A stretch of 64,000 nucleotides of DNA from Verrucomicrobiota bacterium (GCA_016721945.1 JADKHC010000007.1:124001-188000), one strand, 5' to 3'. Shown: positions 52,314 to 60,902, numbered from the stretch's first letter. The notes: generated from the letters alone by a model not told the origin. Numbers and translations are program-made.

Positions 52314-53842
52314 AATTTTTCTGGTACTCAAATATAGCTAGGTGCGACGAAGGCCTAGTGACCGGCACGTCTTTACTCCGAGTCGCGATTTTTGTCGCAC
52401 TGGTAAGTGCTGCTATGCAGTTCTGGTTGGTAGCACATGCAGGGACCGATATTCCGATTTTAGATCAGTGGGATACGGAAGGAAAGCGCCTACTTCCTTC
52501 GTTTCTGGAAGGGCACCTGAGAGTTCGCGATCTTTTCATTCCTCACAATGAACATCGCATTGTGTTTACACACCTTCTGGACATAGGGCTTTTTTATCTT
52601 AACGGCAGTTGGGACCCTTTCAGTCAGCTCATGGTCGGTGTTGGGCTCAGGTCGCTATGCGTGTTACTGATTACCGTATTACTTTGTCGGGGTGTTACTG
52701 GCTGGTTGCGATTCAGTATGGCCGGGGCTATTATAATAGCCTTCATTCCTGTTCTGGATTGGCATAATGTATTATGGGGTTTCCAGTCGCATGTTTGGTT
52801 CGTACTTGGTTATTCTGTAGCTGCGATTTTATGCCTGGAGGAGGGGCGCCCGACGATTATGATGGTATCGGGGTGTTGTTGTCTGCTCGCGGCCATGATG
52901 TCGATGGGCGCCGGGTATTTACTGCCTGTCGCAATCTTAGTGCATACGATCTATCAAAATATAGCTGAGCGCCGATTTTGGTTGAGGGGAAGTCGACTTA
53001 TCAGCGCTCTTGTTTGTTTTTTACTGGCCCTAGTGCTGCATACGCGTGTGCCGGAACTGGAGGGGTTGCGCCCTTCGACGTTTCTAGATTTGGTGGGTTC
53101 ATTTTTGCGGGTCATGGCTTGGCCGCATAGCGATATCGAGGTGGCGTCATTGGTGATGAATGCGCCTATGGCGTTGCTTCTTGGAACTAGAATTTGGAGG
53201 CACCGTCCCGCGTTTAGGGGGGAAGAAAGCGTCACAGTATTGTGGCTGTGGGGGTTGTTTATGGCTGCAGCTTCTGCTTGGTCCAGGGGCGGTGGGGCAG
53301 AGTTTCAAGCTGGGCTTCCTTCGCGCTACGTCGATTTTATAGTGCTAATCCTGCTAGCAAACTGTTGGAGCTTGTTTGTTGGTGTGCAATCTGTGTTGGG
53401 AAAGGCCGCAATGCGAGCACGCTTGGCGATGGTCGTATGGTTGCTTTTTGCTGGTATTGGTTGGATCGGGCTCGTGCTGACGCTAATGCGTGGAATAATT
53501 ATTCCTCGCATACGTGATCGTGAGGCTCCTGTGCGTTTGGCGGTTTCTTATCAGTATACGCGTGATCCTGTCGTTTTCATTGGTCAGCCCAAATTCTATG
53601 TGCCGCATCCTAATTTCCAAACGGTCGATAGTGTTCTGAATGACCCTAGATTAGCCGGTCGATTACCCCCTTCATTCCAGCCATCCGAAGAACTCGGTTG
53701 GATAAGTGCAATAGCTAGGGCAGGCCAGCGTTATAGTGGTATTACTGCGTTGGGACTTCTCCTACTTGCAGTTGGTGCTTTGTTGCTGGGCAAGCGGTCT
53801 GATTTAGCTAAGAAAGCTATCGCTGATGATATTATTTATTAA
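52310..53842 (+). CDS. Polytopic membrane protein of the polysaccharide cluster
   Basis: 510 residues with about 11 hydrophobic helices. An early loop has DIPILDQWDTEGKRLLPSFL and DLFIPHNEHRIVFTHLL, an Asp-rich plus NEHRI pattern I associate with GT-C-like membrane proteins of cell-surface glycan clusters. A hydrophilic stretch of about 100 residues precedes the last helix. It could be a lipid-sugar-dependent glycosyltransferase or a polymerase. No family is firmly recognised. It overlaps the preceding GT2 gene by ATGA and meets the convergent ligase gene with a 4-base overlap. Confidence 0.7.
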   Translation: MKFFWYSNIARCDEGLVTGTSLLRVAIFVALVSAAMQFWLVAHAGTDIPILDQWDTEGKRLLPSFLEGHLRVRDLFIPHNEHRIVFTHLLDIGLFYLNGSWDPFSQLMVGVGLRSLCVLLITVLLCRGVTGWLRFSMAGAIIIAFIPVLDWHNVLWGFQSHVWFVLGYSVAAILCLEEGRPTIMMVSGCCCLLAAMMSMGAGYLLPVAILVHTIYQNIAERRFWLRGSRLISALVCFLLALVLHTRVPELEGLRPSTFLDLVGSFLRVMAWPHSDIEVASLVMNAPMALLLGTRIWRHRPAFRGEESVTVLWLWGLFMAAASAWSRGGGAEFQAGLPSRYVDFIVLILLANCWSLFVGVQSVLGKAAMRARLAMVVWLLFAGIGWIGLVLTLMRGIIIPRIRDREAPVRLAVSYQYTRDPVVFIGQPKFYVPHPNFQTVDSVLNDPRLAGRLPPSFQPSEELGWISAIARAGQRYSGITALGLLLLAVGALLLGKRSDLAKKAIADDIIY

Positions 53843-56289
53843 TCGCGAGGTCGTAGAATTAGGTTCTGCATGACCGGGCCGGGGATGGCGCTGCGGAGGG
53901 GGAAGATGGGGGCGGCGTACTCGGTGGTGAAGGCATCGGTGATGCGTGGGGCGAGGTCTTCGTAACCAGGGCCGTCGAGTATGTTGTTCATAATCGAATA
54001 GTGGCCACGGGTAATTTGGTTGCTGACGATGCCGATGTGGGTTGGTTCGGCGCTGCGCAGAAGCGTGGCGAAGTCGGTAGTTGGTCGGGACAGGCGGGCG
54101 AGCGCCCCAGCGAGGGCTTGGTCTGAGGGCTGTGGTTTAGCTGAACGCAATATCGTTTCGGCTTGTGCTGGGTTGAGTCGGGCTTGATCGAGCAACCTCC
54201 ATGAAGGAAAAATTAATCCTGATGGCGTTTGGTTATGTGCGGTTAGTTGCTCCATGAATTGTTGCTGATAGGGGAGTGCGCCTTTGAGTTCGTCTGTGCT
54301 TGGTGGCTCGCCGCCAAGCCACCAGCGGACGAAGGCGGAGGCGTAGGTGAGTTGCGGTTTTCGCCATTCTGGAGTGGCGGGAAGCTGTAGTGCGTGTGCG
54401 TAGTCTTTGAAGAGTTGCGCCATGGTTCCGGCTCGGAGCGAAAGGAAGGGCTCTTGTGTCCAGAACGGGGATGCGACGAAGAGCGGATTGGCGAGGCATT
54501 CCAGTGCGAGTTCGCGCACGGTGCCGGGCTGGTCGTTTTGCGCGAGTCGGCACAAGGCTAGGCCGAGGTGTACAGTGTCGCGGTCGGGTAACAGTACGAC
54601 TGCAGCACGAAAGTGGACTTCTGCTCGTTTAGGGTCTTCACTTAACCACAACCAGCCGAGAGAGGCATGAATCGGCTCTTGTGCTGGGTCGAGTGCGATT
54701 GAGTGCGCGAGCTCTGCCCGGGCTTGTGTACGGAGTGCCGAGGCTGTTGCTACGTCGCTGGTTTTTTCAGAAATGCGGGCTCGACGTAGCGCGAGTTGGT
54801 TTAGGTAGTAAGGGTTGCGCGGAGCCAGTTCTACGGTGCGTTCTAGCATTGCGAGTGTCTCGGCAGGCTGGTCGGTGGTCCACGCAGTCCAATAGCTTTG
54901 GCGAGCGCGCCAGGCGGGAATCAGTACAATAAGAATTGCGGTGCCTGTGGCCATCATGGCAAAGCCGAACCAGCGCGTACCGGCTTTCGTGATCGGAGGG
55001 TTGTTGGTTGGCGCGGCGAGTACGAGGCCGGCCTGGAGCCCGAGGGCGGCGACGAGGGCAACTACGTTGAGCTGGTAATCAGTGACGAACATCACGAAGT
55101 AGCCAACAAGCGACAGCGCGCTCGCGAGTGCGAAGGTGCGCAGTGTGCTGGGCGGAGCTTTTAGCCAGTGCAGGGCGCTACGCAGCAGGATAGCGGCGAA
55201 CGCGGTGGCGCAGAGCAGGCCGAGAATGCCGTGATCGACCCAGAGTTGCAGCGGGCCGTTGTGGAGCTGGAAGGCGGTTTCGACGCCGCCATCGAGCTGA
55301 GCGCGGACCTCGGGGAAGATAAATGGGGTCATGCCCGGGCCGTGGCCGATCCATGGGCTTTTCTTGGCCAGCAACCAGCCTCCCTGGAGCATGGCGATGC
55401 GTTGGACGTCGCCTTCGTTGGGCTGAAATATCGAAGCAGGTGAGACGATGGCGGTGCGCAGTCGGGCATTGGAGGCAAGCAGTCCTGACGCGATAGCGAT
55501 AACAGCGATCGCTAGTAGGGTAACTTGCCTCTTTGTGATGATTTTTGAGTAGATGACGACACATACTCCCATGGCCATTATGGCCATCGCTCCGAGTACG
55601 GCGCCCCGACTGTATGCGGAGAAAAATATGACAATTCCAACGATGGCGAAAGCCAGCCAGACGGCTCGCCAGCGTTTGCGTTCGATCAAGATCTGGGAGC
55701 CGAACCAAGGGAGTGCGAGCAGGGGGAAGCCCCCGGTGTAGTTCCAGTGGCCGAAAGGGTATTGGTTGCGATGTGCAGAAAGCGATTGTAGTGCCGACAG
55801 TATATTGTTGGTTGGCGCCGCGTATTCATTCCAGTCTCGCAGCCAGTATGCCAAACCAGCTAGCAGGGGCAGAAAAAAAGCTAGACCGATGAGGCGCGAA
55901 GGCAGAAGCCAGAGGTCTGATCCCGCTTTTGAGTTTTCAGTGGTGGAGACTCTTAGGGCGACAAGTCCGCACCAAGCCAACCCACTGAAAAGAAACAAAG
56001 CTGCCTCCAGACTGAAGGCAGGGCGTCGGCTGAAAACCACACTTATTCCTATAACCAGCGCCATGAGGCCGAGTGTTGTCCACTCGCGCCGCCAGCCAGT
56101 GGGTTGCTTGATAAGCTCAAGACCGAGAAGGATGATAGGAACGAGCAGGAGTAATTGCCCGTAGAATACCAGCGGCCAGGTGAAGAGGAGGGTCGATGCG
56201 TTGGGGAGAACTGAAAGTACGATGAGCAGCGCGATGCATACCACGCCTCCTGCTTTCATCAGGGCGCTAATTAGGGCGGAATTTTTCAT
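53839..56289 (-). CDS. O-antigen ligase/polymerase (Wzy/WaaL family) with C-terminal TPR region
   Basis: 816 residues. The first 465 or so contain about 12 hydrophobic helices. The large periplasmic loop holds GHGPGMTPFIFPEVR and ETAFQLHNGPLQLWVDHGI (near residue 340), the Wzy_C-type signature with its conserved His. The rest is soluble and looks like tetratricopeptide repeats (ARQSYWTAWTTDQPAETLAM, RNPYYLNQLALRRARI, EPIHASLGWLWLSEDPKRAE, VHLGLALCRLAQ). It joins or polymerises lipid-linked glycan on the periplasmic side. It is 28 bases downstream of the split priming transferase gene on the same strand. Confidence 0.9.
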   Translation of the reverse strand: MKNSALISALMKAGGVVCIALLIVLSVLPNASTLLFTWPLVFYGQLLLLVPIILLGLELIKQPTGWRREWTTLGLMALVIGISVVFSRRPAFSLEAALFLFSGLAWCGLVALRVSTTENSKAGSDLWLLPSRLIGLAFFLPLLAGLAYWLRDWNEYAAPTNNILSALQSLSAHRNQYPFGHWNYTGGFPLLALPWFGSQILIERKRWRAVWLAFAIVGIVIFFSAYSRGAVLGAMAIMAMGVCVVIYSKIITKRQVTLLAIAVIAIASGLLASNARLRTAIVSPASIFQPNEGDVQRIAMLQGGWLLAKKSPWIGHGPGMTPFIFPEVRAQLDGGVETAFQLHNGPLQLWVDHGILGLLCATAFAAILLRSALHWLKAPPSTLRTFALASALSLVGYFVMFVTDYQLNVVALVAALGLQAGLVLAAPTNNPPITKAGTRWFGFAMMATGTAILIVLIPAWRARQSYWTAWTTDQPAETLAMLERTVELAPRNPYYLNQLALRRARISEKTSDVATASALRTQARAELAHSIALDPAQEPIHASLGWLWLSEDPKRAEVHFRAAVVLLPDRDTVHLGLALCRLAQNDQPGTVRELALECLANPLFVASPFWTQEPFLSLRAGTMAQLFKDYAHALQLPATPEWRKPQLTYASAFVRWWLGGEPPSTDELKGALPYQQQFMEQLTAHNQTPSGLIFPSWRLLDQARLNPAQAETILRSAKPQPSDQALAGALARLSRPTTDFATLLRSAEPTHIGIVSNQITRGHYSIMNNILDGPGYEDLAPRITDAFTTEYAAPIFPLRSAIPGPVMQNLILRPRD

Positions 56290-56317
56290 AACTGGCGGCG
56301 CGGCGTCCGATGAAGTA

Positions 56318-56677
56318 TTATTGTTCGTTGTTCTTCCATCGGGCGAAGGTGAGGAGGATGATTTGGGCGTCGAGCCAGAGGGACCAGTTTTCGATGTAGT
56401 AAATATCGTGCTGTATCCGTTTTTCCATGTCGCTTTCGCCGCGCAGGCGGTTGGCTTGGGCCCAGCCGGTCATGCCGGGTTTTACCAGGTGGCGCGGTAG
56501 GTAGTGCGGGATAATCGTTGCGAGTTGATCGACGTGGTAGGGGCGTTCTGGGCGGGGGCCGACGAGGCTCATGTCGCCACGAAGCACGTTCCAGAATTGA
56601 GGGAGTTCGTCGAGATTCCAGCGACGCATGAACGATCCGATGCGCAGGAGGCGGGCGTCGTGTACGCGTGTGCTCAC
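56318..56677 (-). pseudogene. C-terminal part of the priming sugar transferase, split by a frame change
   Basis: 119 residues that cannot work alone. LLRIGSFMRRWNLDELPQF, NVLRGDMSLVGPRPERPY, LVKPGMTGWAQANRLRG and HDIYYIENWSLWLDAQIIL are the C-terminal half of the bacterial sugar transferase domain, including the conserved Asp-Glu pair. The N-terminal half is in another frame immediately upstream. A GTG that overlaps the upstream TGA (GTGA) could allow restart, giving a two-piece enzyme. Otherwise it is a broken gene or a sequence error. Confidence 0.75.
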
Positions 56678-57726
56678 GGCTTCGTTGTCTTGATCTGCGC
56701 GTCAGGAGTCATGCTGCGGAGTTTGTAGAGCGTGAAGGGTTGATGGCCGGCTCCGACACGTATTTGCTTAAAGAATACAGGGCCGCTTGGAGACTCGCGC
56801 TTGATCAGGGTGGCGAGTACGGCGATGACCGGAGCGGAGAAGATCAGACCGATCAGGGCTCCCGAGGTGTCGATGAGGCGTTTGACGAGTCGGTTAAGCA
56901 GGAGGGTGATGGGCAGGTTCTCGACGCCGAGGACGGGGAGTCGGCCGACGGTTTGCAGGCGTAGGCCGCTCAGGAAAATTTGAAAGGAGGAGGGAATGAC
57001 TTTCAGTTCCACGTAGGCGCGTTCGCAGAGGTGGGCGAGTTGCTGGAGTTCGCTTCGCGGGAGATCGAGGCGCACGGCAATAAGTACGTCGATTTCGTTG
57101 CGTTGGAGGATGGAGGCAAGTTCGTCATAGCGTCCGGCGGTGGTGGGTGGTTCGTCATCGCCGGGTAATGGCACGACGCCTGCGATGTGGTAAGGATGAC
57201 TGGGTTGTTGACCTATCTCGTCGAGGAGTTGGCGAGCTTCATCATTCCAGCCAAGGATAAGGGCGCGTTGTTGCACGCGTTCGCGCAGGCCAGGGCGGGT
57301 TATGATGGCGTAGAAGAGGCTTCGCCAGGTGAACATGGCGGCCAGTGTCGTGAGGTAGGCGATGGTGACGAAGAGGCGCGAGATCGGTGGCGTGAACTTG
57401 AGCACGAGCGACAGGCCGAGGTAGGCGGCGAACCAGACCGTGGTGCCTTTGATGATGATGCCGAGGCTCTGGTATTTTCGCAGCAGGAGTTTTTCGTCGT
57501 AGAGGCTGAAGTGCGTGTAGGCCACGAGGAGGAAGCCAACGCCGAGGAGCAGCAGTGGCAGGTAGTCGCCGTAGCGGGCGTCGGGCACGTCGATGCCGAG
57601 GCGACCGAGCGTGGTGGCGTAGCGTAAGCCATAGCCGAGGCTCAATCCGCCGAACGCCACGAGTGCGTCGCCGACCAGCAACGTCATGGGGAGGGTAACT
57701 TTACGAAAGCGGTTGGAGGAACGCAT
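56674..57726 (-). CDS. Undecaprenyl-phosphate sugar phosphotransferase, N-terminal part (frame ends early)
   Basis: 350 residues from the ATG at 57726; a longer in-frame extension is antisense to the neighbouring membrane-protein gene and is rejected. Four to five hydrophobic helices (about residues 10-130) are followed by a CoA-binding-like Rossmann domain (RALILGWNDEARQLLDEI, IDVLIAVRLDL) and the start of the sugar transferase domain (NRLVKRLIDTSGALIGLIF, GPVFFKQIRVGAGHQPF, YKLRSMTPDA). It then stops within the catalytic domain, which continues in another frame. The family (WbaP/exopolysaccharide glycosylphosphotransferase) starts repeat-unit synthesis by loading sugar-1-phosphate on undecaprenyl phosphate. 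Confidence 0.82.
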   Translation of the reverse strand: MRSSNRFRKVTLPMTLLVGDALVAFGGLSLGYGLRYATTLGRLGIDVPDARYGDYLPLLLLGVGFLLVAYTHFSLYDEKLLLRKYQSLGIIIKGTTVWFAAYLGLSLVLKFTPPISRLFVTIAYLTTLAAMFTWRSLFYAIITRPGLRERVQQRALILGWNDEARQLLDEIGQQPSHPYHIAGVVPLPGDDEPPTTAGRYDELASILQRNEIDVLIAVRLDLPRSELQQLAHLCERAYVELKVIPSSFQIFLSGLRLQTVGRLPVLGVENLPITLLLNRLVKRLIDTSGALIGLIFSAPVIAVLATLIKRESPSGPVFFKQIRVGAGHQPFTLYKLRSMTPDAQIKTTKP

Positions 57727-57769
57727 CGGTGCGGCTTGATGACAGACCACTCGGATGCTGGCGGCAAGG

Positions 57770-57862
57770 ATGGAAGGCAGATGCCGGAAGCCAGAGGACA
57801 GAAGCCGGAGGATAGAAGTCGGAAATCGGAAGGCGGAGGTCGGAAGTCGTAGGGCGGATGTG
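57770..57862. repeat. Purine-rich degenerate short tandem repeat
   Basis: About a dozen imperfect units of the type GGAAGTCGGA / GAAGCCGGAG follow one another between the divergent sugar transferase and VTT-domain genes. The units vary in length and sequence. It has no coding capacity that fits a family. Confidence 0.6.
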
Positions 57863-57925
57863 GGGAATTGAGTCGCGGCGTTGTCGCACTTGACGCTGGG
57901 GAGGGCGGCTCGGCATCGTCGGGCG

Positions 57926-58630
57926 ATGTCTGAAAATAAACCACCGGTTTCAAAAAAGGCTTTGCTGCTGAAGCTGGCGATTGTGGGCGTGGCAGTGCTT
58001 TTGGTGGTGGCGTATTTGCTCCGGCACATGACGCTTCCCGAGCTGGTTGAATGCGGCCAGTCGGTCGTGGCACGGGTCAAAGAGTGGTCGAAGACGGTCG
58101 GGCCGATCCCGTTTTTTGCGGCGATGGCTTTGCTTCCGGCGGCTGGTTTTCCGATCATGGTTTTCACGTTGTCAGCAGGCGTGTTCATGGTGCCGCAGAT
58201 TGGGCTGGGCTGGGCGATCACGGGTGTGTTGCTCAGTCTAGGTGCAAACATGGCGCTGACGTATTGGCTTGCGCGCTACGCGTTGCGGCCGGTGTTGGAG
58301 AAATTAGTTCTCAAGCTTGGTTACGGACTGCCGCAGGTGTCGCAGGAGAATCATCTGGGCCTGACGGTGTTGTGCCGTGTCATGCCGGGGGCGCCGTTTT
58401 TCGTTCAGAACTATTTGCTCGGTCTGGCGAAGGTTCCGTTTTGGACCTATCTATGGGTTTCCTGGTCGATCCAGGGTGCGTTCGGGGTCGCGATGGTGGT
58501 GTTTGGCGACTCGCTGATGCAGGGGAACGGCAAGGTCGTGTTCCTGGCGGTATGCGTGCTCATCGTGATCAGCGTATTGATCAAATGGGTACGTCGGAGT
58601 TATCAGAAAAAGAAAGTTGAAGCGACGTGA
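57926..58630 (+). CDS. VTT-domain (TVP38/TMEM64, DedA-like) membrane protein
   Basis: 234 residues with about six hydrophobic segments. The VTT core is seen in MALLPAAGFPIMVFTLSAG, LLSLGANMALTYWLARYAL and TVLCRVMPGAPFFVQNYLLG. Proteins of this superfamily act in lipid scrambling and envelope maintenance. The ATG at 57926 is preferred to an upstream in-frame start. The stop overlaps the xseA start by 4 bases (GTGA). Confidence 0.88.
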   Translation: MSENKPPVSKKALLLKLAIVGVAVLLVVAYLLRHMTLPELVECGQSVVARVKEWSKTVGPIPFFAAMALLPAAGFPIMVFTLSAGVFMVPQIGLGWAITGVLLSLGANMALTYWLARYALRPVLEKLVLKLGYGLPQVSQENHLGLTVLCRVMPGAPFFVQNYLLGLAKVPFWTYLWVSWSIQGAFGVAMVVFGDSLMQGNGKVVFLAVCVLIVISVLIKWVRRSYQKKKVEAT

Positions 58631-59922
58631 GCGGAAAAAATACAGATTCCGGTGGAATCGAGCAGGAGCGCGCGCTTAGCGTAACCGACTTTACGCGCTG
58701 CGTGAAGGAGGTGCTGGAGGGCTCGCTCAGGCCTTGCTGGGTGCGCGGTGAAATCTCTAACCTGCGTCAACAGGCAAGTGGGCATGTGTATTTTTCGCTC
58801 AAGGATGCGGGCGCGCAGTTGTCGGCGGTGATGTTTCGCACGGATGCTGCGCGGCAAAAAGTGGCGTGGCGTGACGGGTTGCAAGTCGTGGTTTATGGCG
58901 GGGTGAGTGTTTACGAGGCACGAGGCCAGTATCAACTGGTTGTGCGAGTGCTGGTTGAGGACGGGCAGGGGAATTTGCAGCGCGAATTTGAGGAGTTGAA
59001 GCGACGTCTTGCAGAGGAAGGTTTATTCGCGGCTGAGAATAAAATGCCGGTGCCGCCGATGCCGACGACGGTGGGCTTTATCACTTCACCGACGGGCGCG
59101 GCGGTGCAGGATTTTATCCGTATTCTTGCGCGGCGTGGCTGGCGGGGGCGGTTGGTTGTGCTTCCGGCCAAGGTTCAGGGTGTGGGCGCGGCCGAGGAGA
59201 TGGTCGCGCAGCTGCAACTGGCGGAGAAACTCGGTATCTTCGACCTGTTAGTCATCGGGCGCGGCGGTGGCAGTCTGGAGGATTTGTGGGCCTTCAATGA
59301 AGAGCCGTTAGTGCGCGCGGTGGCGGCTTGTGGCATGCCGATTGTTTCGGCGGTCGGGCATGAGATTGATTTCACACTGTGCGATTTCGCGGCCGATGTG
59401 CGGGCGGAGACGCCGAGCGCGGCGGCGGAGTTGATTTCGAGTCAATTTATCGCGTGCGTGGAGCGAATCGAGCGAGCGAGCGATGCGGCGGAGCGCGCTT
59501 TGACGCGAGCGGTGGAGAATAACCGGGCTGGGCTCGGCCATGCCTGCAGCCGGTTGCGGTTACTCTCGCCCTCGGCCCGGATTGAGCGGGCGCATCTGCG
59601 GCTCGATGATTTTTCTAACCGGCTCGCGGCTGCGCTCGGGCATGCGGTGCAGCAGCGGCGACATGAGTTTGCGCACGCGACTGTGCGGCTCGCCCAAGTT
59701 TCGCCGGAGACGCGGATTCAACAGGAATCGCACCGGTTGCTCGGGCTTTGGAAACGTCTGCAATCGGCCAGCCCAGCGTCGGTTTTGAAGCGGGGCTTTG
59801 TGGTTTTGCGCGATGAACAGGGGCAGCCGGTGACGCGTCGGGCCAATGTGAAAGCGGGTCAGCGGTTGCGCGCGGAGTTTGGCGACGGTGAAGCCGGGCT
59901 GCGAGCCGAAGACGCGCCCTGA
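58627..59922 (+). CDS. xseA: Exodeoxyribonuclease VII large subunit
   Basis: 431 residues starting at the GTG that overlaps the previous stop. The N-terminal OB-fold (about residues 15-115) shows LSVTDFTRCVKEVLEGSL, CWVRGEISNLRQQASGHVYF and SLKDAGAQLSAVMF. The catalytic domain has VGFITSPTGAAVQDFIRIL, FDLLVIGRGGGSLEDLW and PIVSAVGHEIDFTLCDFAAD, with RAETPSAAAELIS. A long coiled-coil-like helical region follows. The enzyme degrades single-stranded DNA together with XseB. No xseB is found in the window. Confidence 0.96.
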   Translation: MSGKNTDSGGIEQERALSVTDFTRCVKEVLEGSLRPCWVRGEISNLRQQASGHVYFSLKDAGAQLSAVMFRTDAARQKVAWRDGLQVVVYGGVSVYEARGQYQLVVRVLVEDGQGNLQREFEELKRRLAEEGLFAAENKMPVPPMPTTVGFITSPTGAAVQDFIRILARRGWRGRLVVLPAKVQGVGAAEEMVAQLQLAEKLGIFDLLVIGRGGGSLEDLWAFNEEPLVRAVAACGMPIVSAVGHEIDFTLCDFAADVRAETPSAAAELISSQFIACVERIERASDAAERALTRAVENNRAGLGHACSRLRLLSPSARIERAHLRLDDFSNRLAAALGHAVQQRRHEFAHATVRLAQVSPETRIQQESHRLLGLWKRLQSASPASVLKRGFVVLRDEQGQPVTRRANVKAGQRLRAEFGDGEAGLRAEDAP

Positions 59923-59946
59923 CTAACCTAAATTTCGCAATCCAGT

Positions 59947-60087
59947 TTGAACTACAAAGAAACGAAGAACCAAAGCTGAGTGGATTGTGTCGGTGATTCC
60001 TTTAAAGAAGAATTCACATGCCAAGTGAAACATCCAAAACCCCAAGTTTCCATCACTCCTTGGATTCTTCGTTTCTTGGTAGTTCAA
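59947..60087. repeat. MITE-like element with about 25-bp imperfect terminal inverted repeats
   Basis: The left end (59947-59971) begins TTGAACTACAAAGAAACGAA and the right end (60062-60087) is its near-complement, with small differences; the similarity fades further inside. About 90 bases of AT-rich, non-coding sequence lie between. It fills most of the xseA-msrB gap and may carry or disturb the msrB promoter. Confidence 0.6.
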
Positions 60088-60167
60088 TTGCGGTTTAGAG
60101 GACTATTCGCTCGACGGGTTGGAAAATTTCGCGAACTGGGCTACTCGTAGTGGCAACAAAACCTGCC

Positions 60168-60791
60168 ATGCGTCTCATCTTCATTTTGCCCGTGTTGTTT
60201 TCCGCTGCGATGGCATCGGCCGTTTTTGCCGAAGCCGATATGAAATCGAAAAACGAAACCTCCGCGTCCGCTCCTGTTGTCTGCAAAATCGATGGCCCCA
60301 AGTCCGCTTGCGGCCTGCCTTCACAAGCGGTGATCGACATGACGGCGGCGAAGGTGAAGCACACGGATGCCGAGTGGAAGGCCCTGCTCACGGCGCAACA
60401 ATTCCGCGTTGCCCGCCAGCAAGGCACGGAACCGCCGTTTCAAAACGCGTATTGGAATTCCCATGACGACGGGGTGTATTTTTCCGTGTGCAGCGACACG
60501 CCGCTCTTCGACAGTCGCGACAAATTCGATTCCGGCACCGGCTGGCCGAGTTTCACCCGGCCGATCGAGCGCTCGTTTGTGGGCGAGGCGCGGGATGTGA
60601 GTCACGGCATGGTTCGCGTTGAAGTGAGTTGTGCGGTCGATGGCGCGCATCTGGGGCATGTTTTCGAGGATGGTCCGGCGCCGACGGGACAGCGTTATTG
60701 CATCAACTCGGCCTCGTTGCGCTTTATGCCACGCAAGGATTACGAGGCTTGGCTGGCGAAGAACTCCGCTAAAAGCGAATCAGGGAAATAG
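60168..60791 (+). CDS. msrB: Exported peptide-methionine (R)-S-oxide reductase MsrB
   Basis: 207 residues; the start at ATG 60168 gives a signal peptide (ending VFAEA), though a GTG 18 bases upstream is possible. The MsrB domain shows FQNAYWNSHDDGVYF, FDSGTGWPSFTRP, GAHLGHVFEDGP and RYCINSASLRFMP with the catalytic Cys. It repairs methionine-R-sulfoxide, here probably in periplasmic proteins. Of the four zinc-binding Cys of the CxxC pairs at least three are missing (first site FSVCSD, second site SCAVDG), and the Cys often used for resolving (SGCGWPSF) is Thr. It is thus a zinc-free form. Confidence 0.94.
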   Translation: MRLIFILPVLFSAAMASAVFAEADMKSKNETSASAPVVCKIDGPKSACGLPSQAVIDMTAAKVKHTDAEWKALLTAQQFRVARQQGTEPPFQNAYWNSHDDGVYFSVCSDTPLFDSRDKFDSGTGWPSFTRPIERSFVGEARDVSHGMVRVEVSCAVDGAHLGHVFEDGPAPTGQRYCINSASLRFMPRKDYEAWLAKNSAKSESGK

Positions 60792-60902
60792 TCCAATTGA
60801 CCGCAGGCCGAGCGCTTGCCCTGTGCGGTGTAGTTGACTTTGCGTGATGGACTTGAAGGGATTCGTACCTGTCCGGGGTTATGCCGGACAATTCGATTTT
60901 CC

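Noticed and set aside
56660..56720. Programmed ribosomal frameshift in the sugar transferase
   Set aside because: No slippery heptamer or A-rich slip site is seen at the junction; a one-base deletion, sequence error or GTGA restart is more economical.
34698..57726. Retron, restriction or other defence island inside the AT-rich region
   Set aside because: All large genes there have glycan-related motifs or membrane topology; no reverse transcriptase, helicase, nuclease or methylase of defence type is seen.
57727..58251. N-terminal extension of the sugar transferase frame up to 58251
   Set aside because: It would be antisense to the VTT-domain gene and the purine-rich repeat and has no similarity to the transferase family; the ATG at 57726 fits the family start.
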